This document shows, one piece after another, positions 38,071-49,083 of a DNA stretch of 64,000 bases. The position numbers and the translations under genes are program-made. The stretch comes from Dermatophagoides farinae. Lineage: Eukaryota > Arthropoda > Arachnida > Sarcoptiformes > Pyroglyphidae. Below the pieces are notes generated by a model. It was given only the letters and a program-made list of their open reading frames with translations. It ran no database searches and had not been told where the DNA came from. Numbering within the stretch: the stretch's first letter is position 1; each line of letters starts with the position of its first letter. Location of the stretch: positions 1,488,001 to 1,552,000 of the forward strand of contig NC_134682.1 in assembly GCF_024713945.1 (NCBI RefSeq), written 5' to 3'.

Positions 38071-40128
38071 ACCAGAATGAAAGATAATAAATGAAACAAA
38101 AAAACCAATGATATCATCATGAAGATAGATGAATCTATGGATGTATATGATTTCCATTCTGGTTTCATTTATATATTGCACACAACCAAAACATATGCAT
38201 GACATACATACAAACAAACAAACAAACATATGCATTAAGAAAAATAATCTTGGTTGGCCAAAATGGTATAAAATTCATTCCCAATTGGATTGTTCATAAA
38301 TAAAAAAAATGGTCAACGATTGAATCAACAAACCATAGTGGAAAAAAAACAACAACAACACCGGTTATGTAAGAAAAGCCAACCCTTTTGTTTTTTACAA
38401 ACAAGAAATAATAAAAAAAAATCTGAATAAATTCTTATTCTGTAATCATATACGGACACATTTTATATGTCTATTTAATTCTGTCTGGTCATTTGATACT
38501 GTGTGTATGATGGAAATAAATTAGTTTAGAATTAGAAAATTATTATTATAACCATGTCTGTGTATCTGTTGGTGTGTGTGTGTGTGTGGGTAGATGTGTA
38601 TGCGTTCAACAAAAACAAATGTAAAGAAAAAAAAATACACAGAGTGGACCACAGTGGTCAACGGGTCTATTGGGAAAAATAATAATGATAATAATTATAA
38701 TTAAACTTTATTTTTTTTTCTCTCGCAAAATGTTTTTTCCATCTCAGAATGATATTGTGCAATTTGTTGTTTTTTTATTTATTCTTTTTTGGTTTTCATT
38801 CGAACACACAAATGTTGCTGACCATTTGCTGACCATGATATGAGTGATGATGGTGAAGATTGAACCACCAAGAACAAAACAAAACAAAAAAAAATGCTAC
38901 GTTTTTTTCATCTACAAAATGATGGAATGATAATGATGATGATGGGGAAAAAAATGAAAAACTTCTTGATACCAACAGCAGCAGCAACGACAACAACAAA
39001 AATGAAGGAAAAAAAACTTTCAAATACCAATAAGAATGTGTGTAAATATGTATACAGAGAAAATAATTTAAACAACAATAACCCGTAAAATAGAAAAGTA
39101 AACTAACTAACCATAAATGTACAAGAAAAATAGAAAATGCAATACAACCAGACGACGACAACAACAACAACAACAACAATTCTGATACTGGCATGTTAGA
39201 TATATATATATTTTTTTTTTGTTTAAGAAAGTTAGAGGCATTTTTTTTACTCATATAAAACAACAACAACAACATTTGTAAAACAACAACAACAACAACA
39301 ACAAGCAATAGCATCAGCAGTAGTAGCAATATTCTTGATGATTAATTATAGATGATGAAATTCAATAATAAAATGTGAAATGAAAAACCAAATGAAAAAT
39401 GATCTACACGGCTACTAATAGTAGCAGTAGAATAAAAGAAAATAAAAAAAAGGGTATGACGATTCTGACACACACACACACACAGACACACGTTGGCTAT
39501 AAACTGGACTGTAGTAACCAGAAAATATTTGGTTCCAATGATGTGACAATGTTTATATACATCGTATAAATTACGCATTGATTTGATTTGGTTAGTGTGT
39601 ATAAACTCATTTCACAGACGCATACACAAAAATGTTATTTTTTTTCACTCCTTTCACGCCAATCCTCACATCCAAACATTTTCATTTCAAGTTAATGAGT
39701 TATTATTAAGACTTGTTATTTTTTTTTCTTTCTGAATAAAACACATTCTCATATAGTATAGTTGTATTAGGCTATGCTTGATTGCTTGTTGTTGTTGTTG
39801 TTGTCGTCGTTGTTTTTGTTGTTAGTTAGTTGATCATAGTTGTTGCAATATTGCTTCATTGAATACAGAATAACCAGTGTGTTTTCTGGATTTTTTTCCA
39901 TTTCAGTTTTTGTTACACACCAACACATTTTCAATGTGAATTTTCTTTGTTCATTTTCATTATTTTCTTGTTTGGTTTGGTTGCTGTTGTTGTTGTTGTT
40001 ATAGTGAACCGGTCAATCAGTCGATTGTTTAAGATCCGGAGATAATCAAAACAGAAGCTAGATTTTGGTTTAAGCTTGAATAAACTCGATAAACAACAAC
40101 AACAACAACAACAACAATGTTTGTTGAC

Positions 40129-40159
<31 letters not shown>

Positions 40160-42476
40160 AACCGGGATAAAAATAAATAGTCGTAATAGCAAAAAAAAAG
40201 CAAGCTTCACCTCATTGCATTTTTCTTCATTATTATTGTTCAATGATTATTCTTGTTGAAAAAAAATAATAATCTCCAAACATTCAATATGTGGAAAATT
40301 TCGACATCTCCGTTTTTTTATTTTGTTTTCGGATTATCTTTTTTTTTTTTTTTTTTTGATAACAAGTGTGTGAGGACAACAACAAAAAAAACGGAAATGG
40401 TTTTTATTTACCCACAACTTGTTTTCATTTCATTTTGTTTTTTGTTTTGTTTTGTTCGGATACTTTATGTTCCACAAAAGGCCCATCCATTCATTCATTC
40501 ATGTCAATGATAATAATGAGAATAACATGGAAACGGCAATGGATACATTGATTGGATCGATTGACAATCGTCGAGACAAAGACAATTTTTTTCCAGTTAA
40601 AATGTCCTTTTTCTGACTTGAAAACTAAACCAGAAAAAAAGCTAAAATAAAGATGATGATTCTCCATTCCATTTCGTTTTTGTTTTCTTTTATGGATAAA
40701 TTTTTTTTTTAGGTAATGAAGTTTTATCTCATTATATTTAGTTCCATTTTCCATTTTTTTTTCTCGTTTTCCCTCAATCATCATCACTTGGCACTGCCAA
40801 TATAGTGGCCCAGAGAAGGTTTTTTTCGGGACCAAAATGAGAAAAAATTGCTCTCATAATAATAATAATATAATCTGTAATGGTAATAATGATGACAATC
40901 GGAAAAGAATTCGTTCACATATAAGAATCCAGCGACAACAACAGGATTGATGAATGAATTCTTAGAATTTAGAATCTTTTTAGTATTTTTTTGTTTTTTT
41001 TCCGGATACAATAAGAATCTTTTGGAATATAAAGACAAAAAAATTTGTTGTTTTTTTTCTCGAAAGATAACTAGAACATAAGTGGAATAAAGAAGACTGA
41101 TAGTGGGGTTAGCGAAAAAAAAACATATACGAATTATCGTTGTTGTTCATTTGATCACACACACACAAAAAAATAGAATGAATGAGTGGGTGAAGATTCT
41201 CTTATTTTTTTTTTGTTCTGTTTTGTTTCTATTATTTAGATTCTTTTGAATTTTTTCGATTCTTTCGATGAAACTGGATGACCAAAAATTGAAATCAAAT
41301 CAATTTGATGCATTCATCTTTCAATGTGGCAAATATCATTGCGGTTGTTGATGTTTCGGTTTCTATTTCATCCACGGAAACAGATAAATAGATAGATTTC
41401 AATGAAACTGAAAAAAATCAAACTCAAGACAGAAAAATTGGATTCTTATTATTCACCAAACACCATCATCATCATCATTGTCATTTGAGTTTTTGTTTTC
41501 GTATTTCCAAGAGAAAAAAAAAATGGTAATTTAACTTTTTATTCAAACCAAAGAAATGAAAACTTGATGATGGTGATGGCACAGCCGCTGTACTCCAATT
41601 TCATTATTTTGAATGAATGAAATGGATTCAAAAATGAATCGATGAATAGTATCATCGTCATCATCATCATCAGACTATTATATGCATGGCAGGCAAAAAT
41701 AAAAATAAATTGCAAAACCAGATTTATTCACTAGGTGGATATTTTATTCATGGAACCAATTTTTGTTTTTTTTTTTTTTTTTTTGATTTTATTCAATATC
41801 GAACCAAATCAAAATGAAAACAGTATATTCAAGTGATAAACTTGGGGAAAAAAACGAATGAAAATTCATTTATTCTGCATATTAGTGAGAAAAAAAAACT
41901 GAACCAGAATGTGAAATGAAAAAAAAACGGTTAACAACAGCAAAAAAAAAACAAACATTTGTTTTGAAATTGCGAATTACGATTCGATTCGATTCGATTC
42001 GATTTGAAAATTTCTCCGGAAACAAAGACAGAAAAACAAATTTCGAAAAGTAACCTGAGTTGGAAAAAAAATATGGAGAACAACACGAAATGTTTTTGAG
42101 CAACAATGACAATTTTTCAAAATAAATTCGTTTTATCATTAGCTATCAATATTATTCATATATGGGATATAGTACAATGACGTAAAAGTTTTTCATAGGT
42201 TAAATTTTTTCAGGTTAGAAATTGTAAATGAAATGGTGAAAAAAAAATTGAAATTGAAGTTTCTTTCATCCATTTATCCATTATTATTATGGCATCCAAA
42301 CATTAAAAAAAAGTGAATAAAAATCAATTTGATCAAAAAGACACAGACACAGAAATCATTTTATTTCATTCGAAACTTTAGATGTGTTGAAAATGTTTTG
42401 AGAATCCGGTCGTCATTTTCGTGATCATCATCATTGTTTCTACTCATATAGTACGTATATTTGGATAATGGAATTT

Positions 42477-42566
<90 letters not shown>

Positions 42567-45500
42567 GATTGCGTAACTAACATATTGATCTCTCAGAAAT
42601 CGAATTCAAATGGCTTCTATTTTTAAAATTGAAGAAAATCGACGAAATTGAGAAAATAGCTAAGAATTATGAATGTAATTTTTTTCCACAAAAATTACAT
42701 TCATAATAAGTTTGCACCAAAGCAAAAAAAAAATTATATTTATGTTAATCATAATTTGCATTTGAAATTTGGTTCAAAAAGAAAATTCAAATTTTTTCTT
42801 CATTTTTTGAAAACCAATTCTTTGAATTTCATCCGATTTCTATGTTTCAAATTGAACGAATATCAAGGTTTGTTTGATCAAAAAGAAAAAAAAATGTCTC
42901 TTCAAATTCGACATTACATCTACAATGCAATGAAGCATATTGTTGATCAACATGATACCCGTCAATATCGGATATCACATAATCTGGAAGTTATCCTTTA
43001 TCTCTTTTGGTTAATACGTGGATTGTTCATCAGTTTAATGTATTTGGATTCGGAACAATTTCCACTTTATGAATTTGATTATATGTCGGAATATTTTTGG
43101 AAAAATCGAAAAATTTTCAATAAATTCTTCATGATCCTCATTATATTGTTCACATTGACCGGTTTGCTTGGCATTAAAACATTTTTCTATTCACGTGTTG
43201 ATACACTTAGTTTTCAAGTTCTTTATGATTGTATAGTATATAATACGGACCAGTATTACAAAAGTCTTGATAAGGATGAAAATGTTGCAAACAAATTGTC
43301 TACACGTTTTCGTCAATATCAACGGCAATTTGTTCGTGATCATCGTTTATTATCGTTGATGATTCCAGAATTTATCATGAAAAAATTAATAACAATTCGT
43401 GTTTGGATTGGTTCATGGTTGGAATTGGACCGTATTGATAAGAAATTGTTTATGAATCGGAATAAAATGCGTCTATTTCCAAATGCAAATATCAAAAGTC
43501 GTACAGATGTTTTGTTATTCGTATTGATTATTGATATTTTTAATTTTATTGTTCATATTTTTACTGGTAAGTTTTTGTTTCTAGTTAAATTACTGAATTA
43601 AAATTTGACTAACCAATTATTATTCATTAGCAATTGTTTATATAATTTGCAATTACTTGATTATTATTGATATAATTTCATCTGAATTGATAAGAAATTC
43701 GTGGATTATAAAATTTCAGTTGTTTATCGAAATAATTTTGTTCATACCCACTTTACTTATATTACTTCAATGTTCAATGCTTCTGTCCTGTTCAATAACG
43801 GCACCATATCAAGTATTTCATAATATATTAAATCATTTGAATCAAAAATTTTCAACATTATATGAAAATTTACGCCGTGGAAAACAAATTGGTTTGAAAG
43901 AATCGAAAGAACTACGATTCATTTATCGACAACATAATATACTATGTTATTATACAGTATTTGCCGATACAGATGCATGGAGCCAGGCTCTATACTATTA
44001 TGCATTGGTTAGCATACCAATCAATGTAACATTTATGTGTGAATTGATTTTTGAAGATTTAACAGCAGAAACACGATTTTTATTTATATTTATGATGATT
44101 ATGCACGCTTTTACTGGTCTTATTCCATTCATAGTATTGGCTAATGTATCGAAAGCTTATCATGCAATTAGAAAAAATATACCAGCAATGCAATTACAAT
44201 TGAAACGTCGTAAAGATTTACGATTAAAACTTAAATTTGATGATCTCTATGAAAGACTTGTTGATGGCAAAAAAATTGCTTATACATTTGGCTATCTAGG
44301 CGTTCTGACATATCGTGGTTTATTAGAAGCATTTCTTGGCTATATTGCAGCTTTCTTTTTAATCATGGGATTCTATACTAGCATTTGATTGTAATGACAT
44401 TTATTATTCACCATATCACTGACATTTCTCTCTCACACTCCCTCCCTTTTTCTGTGTGTTTGTGTTTTACGAATAAAATACAAATAAAATTCATTGAAAT
44501 TTCAAAAATAATTGAATAAAACGATTAAATTTATTGCAAATTTTAATCTTGTATAAGTTTGTATTCTGTATACCTTTAACTTTGATTGTAACATGTATTA
44601 TTGTTCTCGTGTATTCGTGTTTTTCTTCAGCACGTCAAACTAGAATCAATCAAGTCTGGCTAGTCCCTTTAAAGTTGAATCCATCATTATCATCATCAAA
44701 TGTTGATCTAGACTTGATCAACGCATTGGACATCTCATAAATCAACGAATTGAATTTATTTATTTTCTTCATCGTATTTTTTTCTTGTTTTAAATTATCA
44801 TCATTATTATCAATATAAACTAAAATTATCAAATCATTGAATCGTGCATTTTTTTTTTGATCTATAGGTGACTTGGTAACGTCATTGATGACGAACTCCA
44901 AATCGAGTTTTTGAATTAAAATGAAAATAATATTAGGTTTGTTAAAAAAAAAAAAAAGAACCGTCGTTTTTTGTACATAACACTTTATGTATAAAAAATC
45001 ATTGTGTATCATTCGAATAAATGTAGTGTAAACAAAGAAGACAGTACCCTGGTGATTTTTTTTTTCATAAATAAAGTTAATAGCAAAAATATTTATAGTT
45101 TTAGTATAATTTCATAATAGTTATTTTTTGAATTAGAAAAAAAAATCGATCAATAAACAAAAATTACAATCATAATAATTTTGAAAAGAAGAAAAAAGAA
45201 AACAGATACCTAAAAAACTTATATTTATGTTAATTATAATTTGCTTTTTTGAATTTGGTTCGAAAAAAATTCAAATTTTTTTTTTCATTTTTTGAAAACC
45301 AATTCTTTGAATTTTATTCCATTTTTTTGTTTCAAATTGAACGAATATCAAGGTTTGTTTGATCAAAAAAAAAAAAAATGTCTCTTCAAATTCGACATTA
45401 CATCTACAATGCAATGAAACATATTGTTGAACAACATGATACCAGACAATATTGGCTATCCCATAATGCAGAAGTTATCCTTTATCTCTTTTGGTTAACA

Positions 45501-48500
45501 CGTGCATTGTTCATCAGTTTAATGTATTTGGATTCGGAACATTTTCCACTTTATGAATTTGATTATATGTCTGAATATTTTTGGAAAAATCAAAAAATTT
45601 TTAATAAATTCTTCATGATCCTCATTATATTGTTCATATTGACCGGTTTGCTTGGTATTAAAACATTTTTCTATTCACGTGTTGATACGCTTAGTTTTCA
45701 GGTTCTTTATGATTGTATCGTATATAATACGGATCAATATTATAAAAGTCTTGATACGGATAAAAATGTTGCAAACAAATTGTCTACACGTTTTCGTCAA
45801 TATCAACGGCAATTTGTTCGTGATCATCGTTTATTATCGCTGATGATTCCAAAATTTATCATGAAAAAATTAATAGCAATTTGTGTTTGGATTGATTCAT
45901 GGTTGAAATTGGATCGTATTGATAAGAAATTGTTTATAAATCAGAATAAAATGCGTCTATTTCCACATGCAAATATCAAAAGTCGTACACATGTTTTGTT
46001 ATTCGTATTGATTATTGATATTGTCAATTTTATTGTACATATTTTTACTGGTAAGTTTTTGTTTCTAGTTAAATTAATGATTTGAAATTGAAATTCGACT
46101 AACTAATTATTATTCTTTAGCAATCGTTTATATTATTGGCAATTATTTGCTTATTTCTGATGCAATTTTATCTGATTTGATCAGAAATTCGTTTATTATA
46201 AAAGTTCATATGTTTATCGAAGTAATTTTGTTCATACCTTCTTTCCTTATATTACTTCAATGTTCAATGCTTCTGTCATGTTCAGCATCGGCTGCATATC
46301 AAGTATTTCATAGTACATTAAATCATCTGAATAAAAAATTCTTAACAATCTATGAAAATTCATGCCATGGAAAACAAATTGGTTTGAAAGAATCAAAAGA
46401 ACTACGATTCATTTATCGACAACATAATATACTATGTTATTATGAAATATTTACCGATAAAGATGTATGGAGTCAGGCACTATACTATTATGCATTGGTT
46501 AGCATACCAATCAATGTAACATTTATGTGTGAATTAATTTTTGAAGATTTAATAAAAGAAACACAATTGTTATTTGTGTTTCTGATGTTTATGCATGCTA
46601 TTACCGGTCTTATTCCATTGATAATATTAGCTGATGTATCGAAAGATTATCACGCAATCAAAAAAAATATACCAGCAATGCAATTACAATTGAAACGTCG
46701 TAAAGATTTACGATTAAAACTTAAATTTGATGATCTCTATGAAAGACTTGTTGATGGCAAAAAAATTGCTTATACGTTTGGTTATCTAGGCGTGCTGACA
46801 TATCGTGGTTTATTAGAAGCATTTCTTGGCTATATTGCAGCTTTCTTTTTAATCGTGGGATTCTATACGAGCATTTGATTGTAATGACATTTATTATTCA
46901 CCATATCACTGACTCATATCTCTTACTCTCCCTCCCTCTTTCTGTGTGTGTGTGTGTGTGTGTTTTACTAATAAAATCCAAATAAAATTTATTGAAATTT
47001 CAAAAATAATTGAATATAAAACGATTGAATTTATTGCAAATTTTAAGATTGTATTCTGTATACCTTCATCTTTGATTGTAACATGTTTAATCTGTAAAAT
47101 CCAATCATTGGATTGATAACCACCATAACGGACGACAAAACGATCATCTTGTATATAAGTTAATGTACCAATTGTTAATAGATGAAAATCACGTAAACGA
47201 ATCCAAGAAACCTAATTATTTTCAGATGAAGAAATATCCAAAAAATTTGTTACGAATTAATTTTAAAATAAATAAATAAAGAAAACAATCAATCAACTAA
47301 CCATTTTATCACCAAGTGAATCAATAATACAAGGCATATAGGCAGGATGGCCAACTTGTGCTGTAATATTTTGATATTTCATTTCAGGATCATCATGACC
47401 GATTGAATTCATTCGTCGTATTGTCATTGATTTCGATGATGATGAAGATTGTTGTGAATGTTTTATTATGGACAACGTAGAAGACGAAGAATTAACATTT
47501 TTTAATGGATAATCTTCATTTTGATTATTATCACCATGAAATTCATTATCATTTATATTTTGATTTGAAAACATTTTACCATAATCATCATTATTATCAT
47601 CGATGGCAACATAAGGTGGTTTCATCATCATCATTGCTGTATTTTTCCTATTCGATTCTTTATTCAATTCTTGATTTGTTGAACCATGTTTTTCAATGTT
47701 GTCATCATTCTGTGATTCATGATGTTCTATTCGAAAGGAAGGAATAATCGATTTATTCATAATATTATTGCTGTTATGCTGCAATGAACGACGAATATTC
47801 CGCCGTTTATCATTATTCAATGTTTTTATCGTTGTTCCTTTTGTCATTTTTGATGACGATATCGTTGAAGAAGAAAACGATGATGATGATGATGATGATT
47901 TCAAGTGTTTATTCTTTGATCTTTTCTTATAAGGCAATTTATATTTAATGTTTTCATGTTCTTTCTTGTTGTTGTTGTTGATGATGATTTGGAATTCTTT
48001 ATTATTATTATTATTATTATTCAACGTTGTTTGTCGTTGAACAATTGGCAATGTTGATGATGATGTTTTGGCCTTTTGTTGTTGATGGTGTTTTTGTTTT
48101 TTAGATAACATCAATGTTCGTTTGATACGATGCTTTGTTTGATCATGGATCATTGATCCATCATTATTCAAGTGGTCGTTATCGTTGTTGTTGTGGTTGT
48201 TTTTCATATCACTATTATTCATTTCGTATTTATTTTGATGTATGTAAATCATCATTTCAATATGATCATCATCATCATCATCATTAATTCGATTCTTTCT
48301 TTTAGCATTTGATTGAGGTTTTTGTTGTCGACTATTTTGACTTAATAATGTTGATATTGTTGTATTTGATGAATCACTTTGAGGAATTTGTTTTTTTGTT
48401 GATAAGAATTTTAATAATAATGATGATGATGATGATTGTTGATGAATAAAATTTTGATCAAAATCATCACTTTGATAATGATGATGATCATTATTATGAT

Positions 48501-48572
48501 TTTGGCATTTGATAATTTGATTGGCAACTATGTTTCTGTTTTGATGATGATTATGGTAATCATGACGTAAAT
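32645..48572 (-). CDS. dpr-type two-immunoglobulin-domain cell-surface protein (5' end not found)
   Basis: Dpr proteins are neuronal surface Ig proteins that bind DIPs to specify synaptic partners in arthropods. Minus-strand exons: 48572-47302, 47211-47064, 36997-36955, 35822-35800, 35702-35391 and 32901-32645; phases agree and give 684 codons before the stop. Ig1 begins ITAQVGHPAYMPCIIDSLGD and continues VSWIRLRDFHLLTIGTLTY, with Trp and the second Cys in LYECQINSDPP. Its last strand (YFYLHIVV) comes from a 23-nt micro-exon. Ig2 is VPVTEIIGNPNIFVRLGE, then LTCLITQSPEPPAFVFWYHN and SSGNYTCTPSNAEPAS. The C-terminus ends in a hydrophobic tail (SGIVIIIISIISM), suiting a GPI signal or membrane helix. 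The long 5' exon gives about 400 residues of low-complexity Ser/Asn/His/Asp-rich linker before Ig1, unlike typical Dprs. The exon carrying start and signal peptide lies upstream and was not identified with certainty. Confidence 0.88.
32902..35390. other. Last intron of the dpr-type gene
   Basis: The interval between the Ig2 exon and the terminal exon has a donor reading GTACGT and an acceptor after a short pyrimidine-poor stretch ending TATAG. Content is repeat-rich: (GATGAT)n near 33371-33390, a (CA)16 tract at 34891-34922, and GT runs. No nested gene seen. Confidence 0.6.
34891..34922. repeat. (CA)n microsatellite
   Basis: An uninterrupted dinucleotide AC run of 32 bases in the dpr-type intron. 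It is read directly from the sequence; similar runs occur at 38040-38069 (CA) and 53820-53850 (GT). Confidence 0.95.
35800..35822 (-). other. 23-nt micro-exon completing Ig1 of the dpr-type protein
   Basis: On the minus strand an acceptor (ATCATAG) and a donor (GTATGT) bracket 23 bases that complete a split codon on each side and read QYFYLHIVV across the junctions. This is the expected final beta-strand of Ig1 in Dpr proteins, joining YECQINSDPPKS to VPVTEIIG. Without it the neighbouring exons are out of phase. Confidence 0.8.
35823..36954. other. Intron of the dpr-type gene
   Basis: Repeat-rich intron between the micro-exon and the exon encoding the second Ig1 Cys. It carries (GTTT)n, (ATC)n, (CAA)n and (CA)n tracts. 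Translations of these tracts give long but meaningless open frames. Confidence 0.6.
42483..42565. repeat. (TC)n microsatellite, about 41 units
   Basis: A pure TC dinucleotide tract of about 83 bp, the longest perfect microsatellite I see in the window. It lies some 330 bp upstream of the first nested receptor-like gene and just before the duplicated region. Confidence 0.95.
42894..44388 (+). CDS. Multi-pass membrane protein, chemoreceptor-like, tandem copy A, 2 exons, 476 aa
   Basis: Exons 42894-43566 and 43631-44388 (GT-AG, phase 1) encode 476 aa. At least six to seven hydrophobic segments are visible, at about residues 33-54, 83-103, 203-235, 248-280, 365-385, 395-420 and 450-474. There is no signal peptide, loops are basic, and the C-terminal helix is preceded by LTYRGLLEAFLGY. 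The length, an intracellular-like N-terminus and a short last-helix C-terminus fit the arthropod gustatory/odorant receptor superfamily, whose hallmark near the end is TYxxxxxQF; here only TY is evident, so the assignment is tentative. The start is the Met shared with copy B (MSLQIRHYIYN); the frame is open further upstream but that part is not conserved. The gene lies inside a dpr-type intron, antisense to it. AATAAA occurs at 44472 and 44483. Confidence 0.7.
44472..44488 (+). terminator. Polyadenylation signals of receptor-like copy A
   Basis: Two AATAAA hexamers at 44472 and 44483 lie 84 and 95 bases after the stop. The same pair occurs after copy B (46970 and 46981), so the 3' end was duplicated along with the gene. 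Confidence 0.6.
44568..44596 (-). pseudogene. Duplicated remnant of a dpr-type Ig1 exon end with its splice donor
   Basis: After copy A the sequence matching the 3' flank of copy B continues into a copy of the last ~23 bases of the dpr-type exon at 47064, including the GTATAC donor (44568-44573). The copied exon end is altered (TTAAAG in place of GATGAAG) and similarity stops at about 44596. No acceptor is attached, so it is a fragment left at a duplication breakpoint. Confidence 0.75.
44597..45210. other. Unique spacer between the two duplicated receptor units
   Basis: About 0.6 kb that matches neither duplicated unit. Open frames exist on both strands but neither shows a recognisable protein. 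It marks the join between the two copies. Confidence 0.5.
45378..46878 (+). CDS. Multi-pass membrane protein, chemoreceptor-like, tandem copy B, 2 exons, 476 aa
   Basis: Exons 45378-46050 and 46121-46878 have exactly the same lengths and intron phase as copy A and give 476 aa. Most residues are identical. The last ~85 codons are almost unchanged even at silent sites, while the second-loop region (RIDKKLF to RTHVLLF) and the start of exon 2 carry many replacements (for example ISSELIRNSWIIKFQ against ILSDLIRNSFIIKVH). The 5' flank (from about 45215) and 3' flank including both AATAAA signals are also duplicated. Intact frame and splice sites suggest a functional gene. Family assignment is as tentative as for copy A. 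Confidence 0.7.
46970..46986 (+). terminator. Polyadenylation signals of receptor-like copy B
   Basis: AATAAA at 46970 and again at 46981, about 92 and 103 bases after the stop. They are positional copies of the pair following copy A. Confidence 0.6.
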
Positions 48573-49052
48573 CTAGAAAGAAGAAAAAAAAACAAACATC
48601 AGTAAAACAACTCACGAATTACAATTTTGAAAAATAAAATTTAAATACAAAAAAAAGCGGAAAAAAAATTTTTCCAATTTTTCTTCATAATCAAACCATA
48701 TGATTGCATGGAAAAATTTTTTTTTTTTTCCCCACAAAGATCATCTGATATTTTCTCAATTCCACAAATACCAAAAATCGATCGATTTTATTTTTGAGAT
48801 CAAACATCGTCTATCTCTCTTCGAAGAAAAAAAAGAGATCTTTCCAGATAGGAATTTCATTTTTTTTTACGATAAGAAAAAAATAAAAATTCCAATCAAG
48901 AAATAAAATTTTTCAAATTTTTTTTCAAATAAAAAAACATGTGAAAAGAAAAATTTAATTTAACCATACACACACACACACAGAGGACGTTCGATGATCT
49001 CATTTATTTTCAAACACATATGAACATTGTTGTTATATTTTCTTTCATCATC

Positions 49053-49083
<31 letters not shown>

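Larger units (their letters stand above)
36998..47063. other. 10-kb intron of the dpr-type gene hosting two genes on the other strand
   Basis: The upstream exon ends GAAG then GTATAC (donor at 47063) and the downstream exon begins after a TCTAG acceptor (36998); the split codon gives Gly and the reading passes from IKDEG to LYECQ inside one Ig domain. Two multi-pass membrane protein genes are nested on the plus strand at 42894-44388 and 45378-46878. The rest (36998-42690) is repeat-rich and without recognised features apart from microsatellites. Confidence 0.8.

Noticed and set aside
38796-39329. Minus-strand frame of 177 residues with Leu and Val runs
   Set aside because: Translation of (CAA)n/(TTG)n tracts and T-rich sequence in the dpr-type intron; no domain.
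42669-42893. Upstream in-frame extension of receptor-like copy A beginning MNVIFFHKNY
   Set aside because: The equivalent stretch before copy B is not open, and the shared start MSLQIRHY follows a conserved flank.
44534-45012. Frames on both strands in the spacer between the receptor copies
   Set aside because: Plus frame starts inside the duplicated 3' flank; neither shows similarity to the receptor pair or to a known protein.
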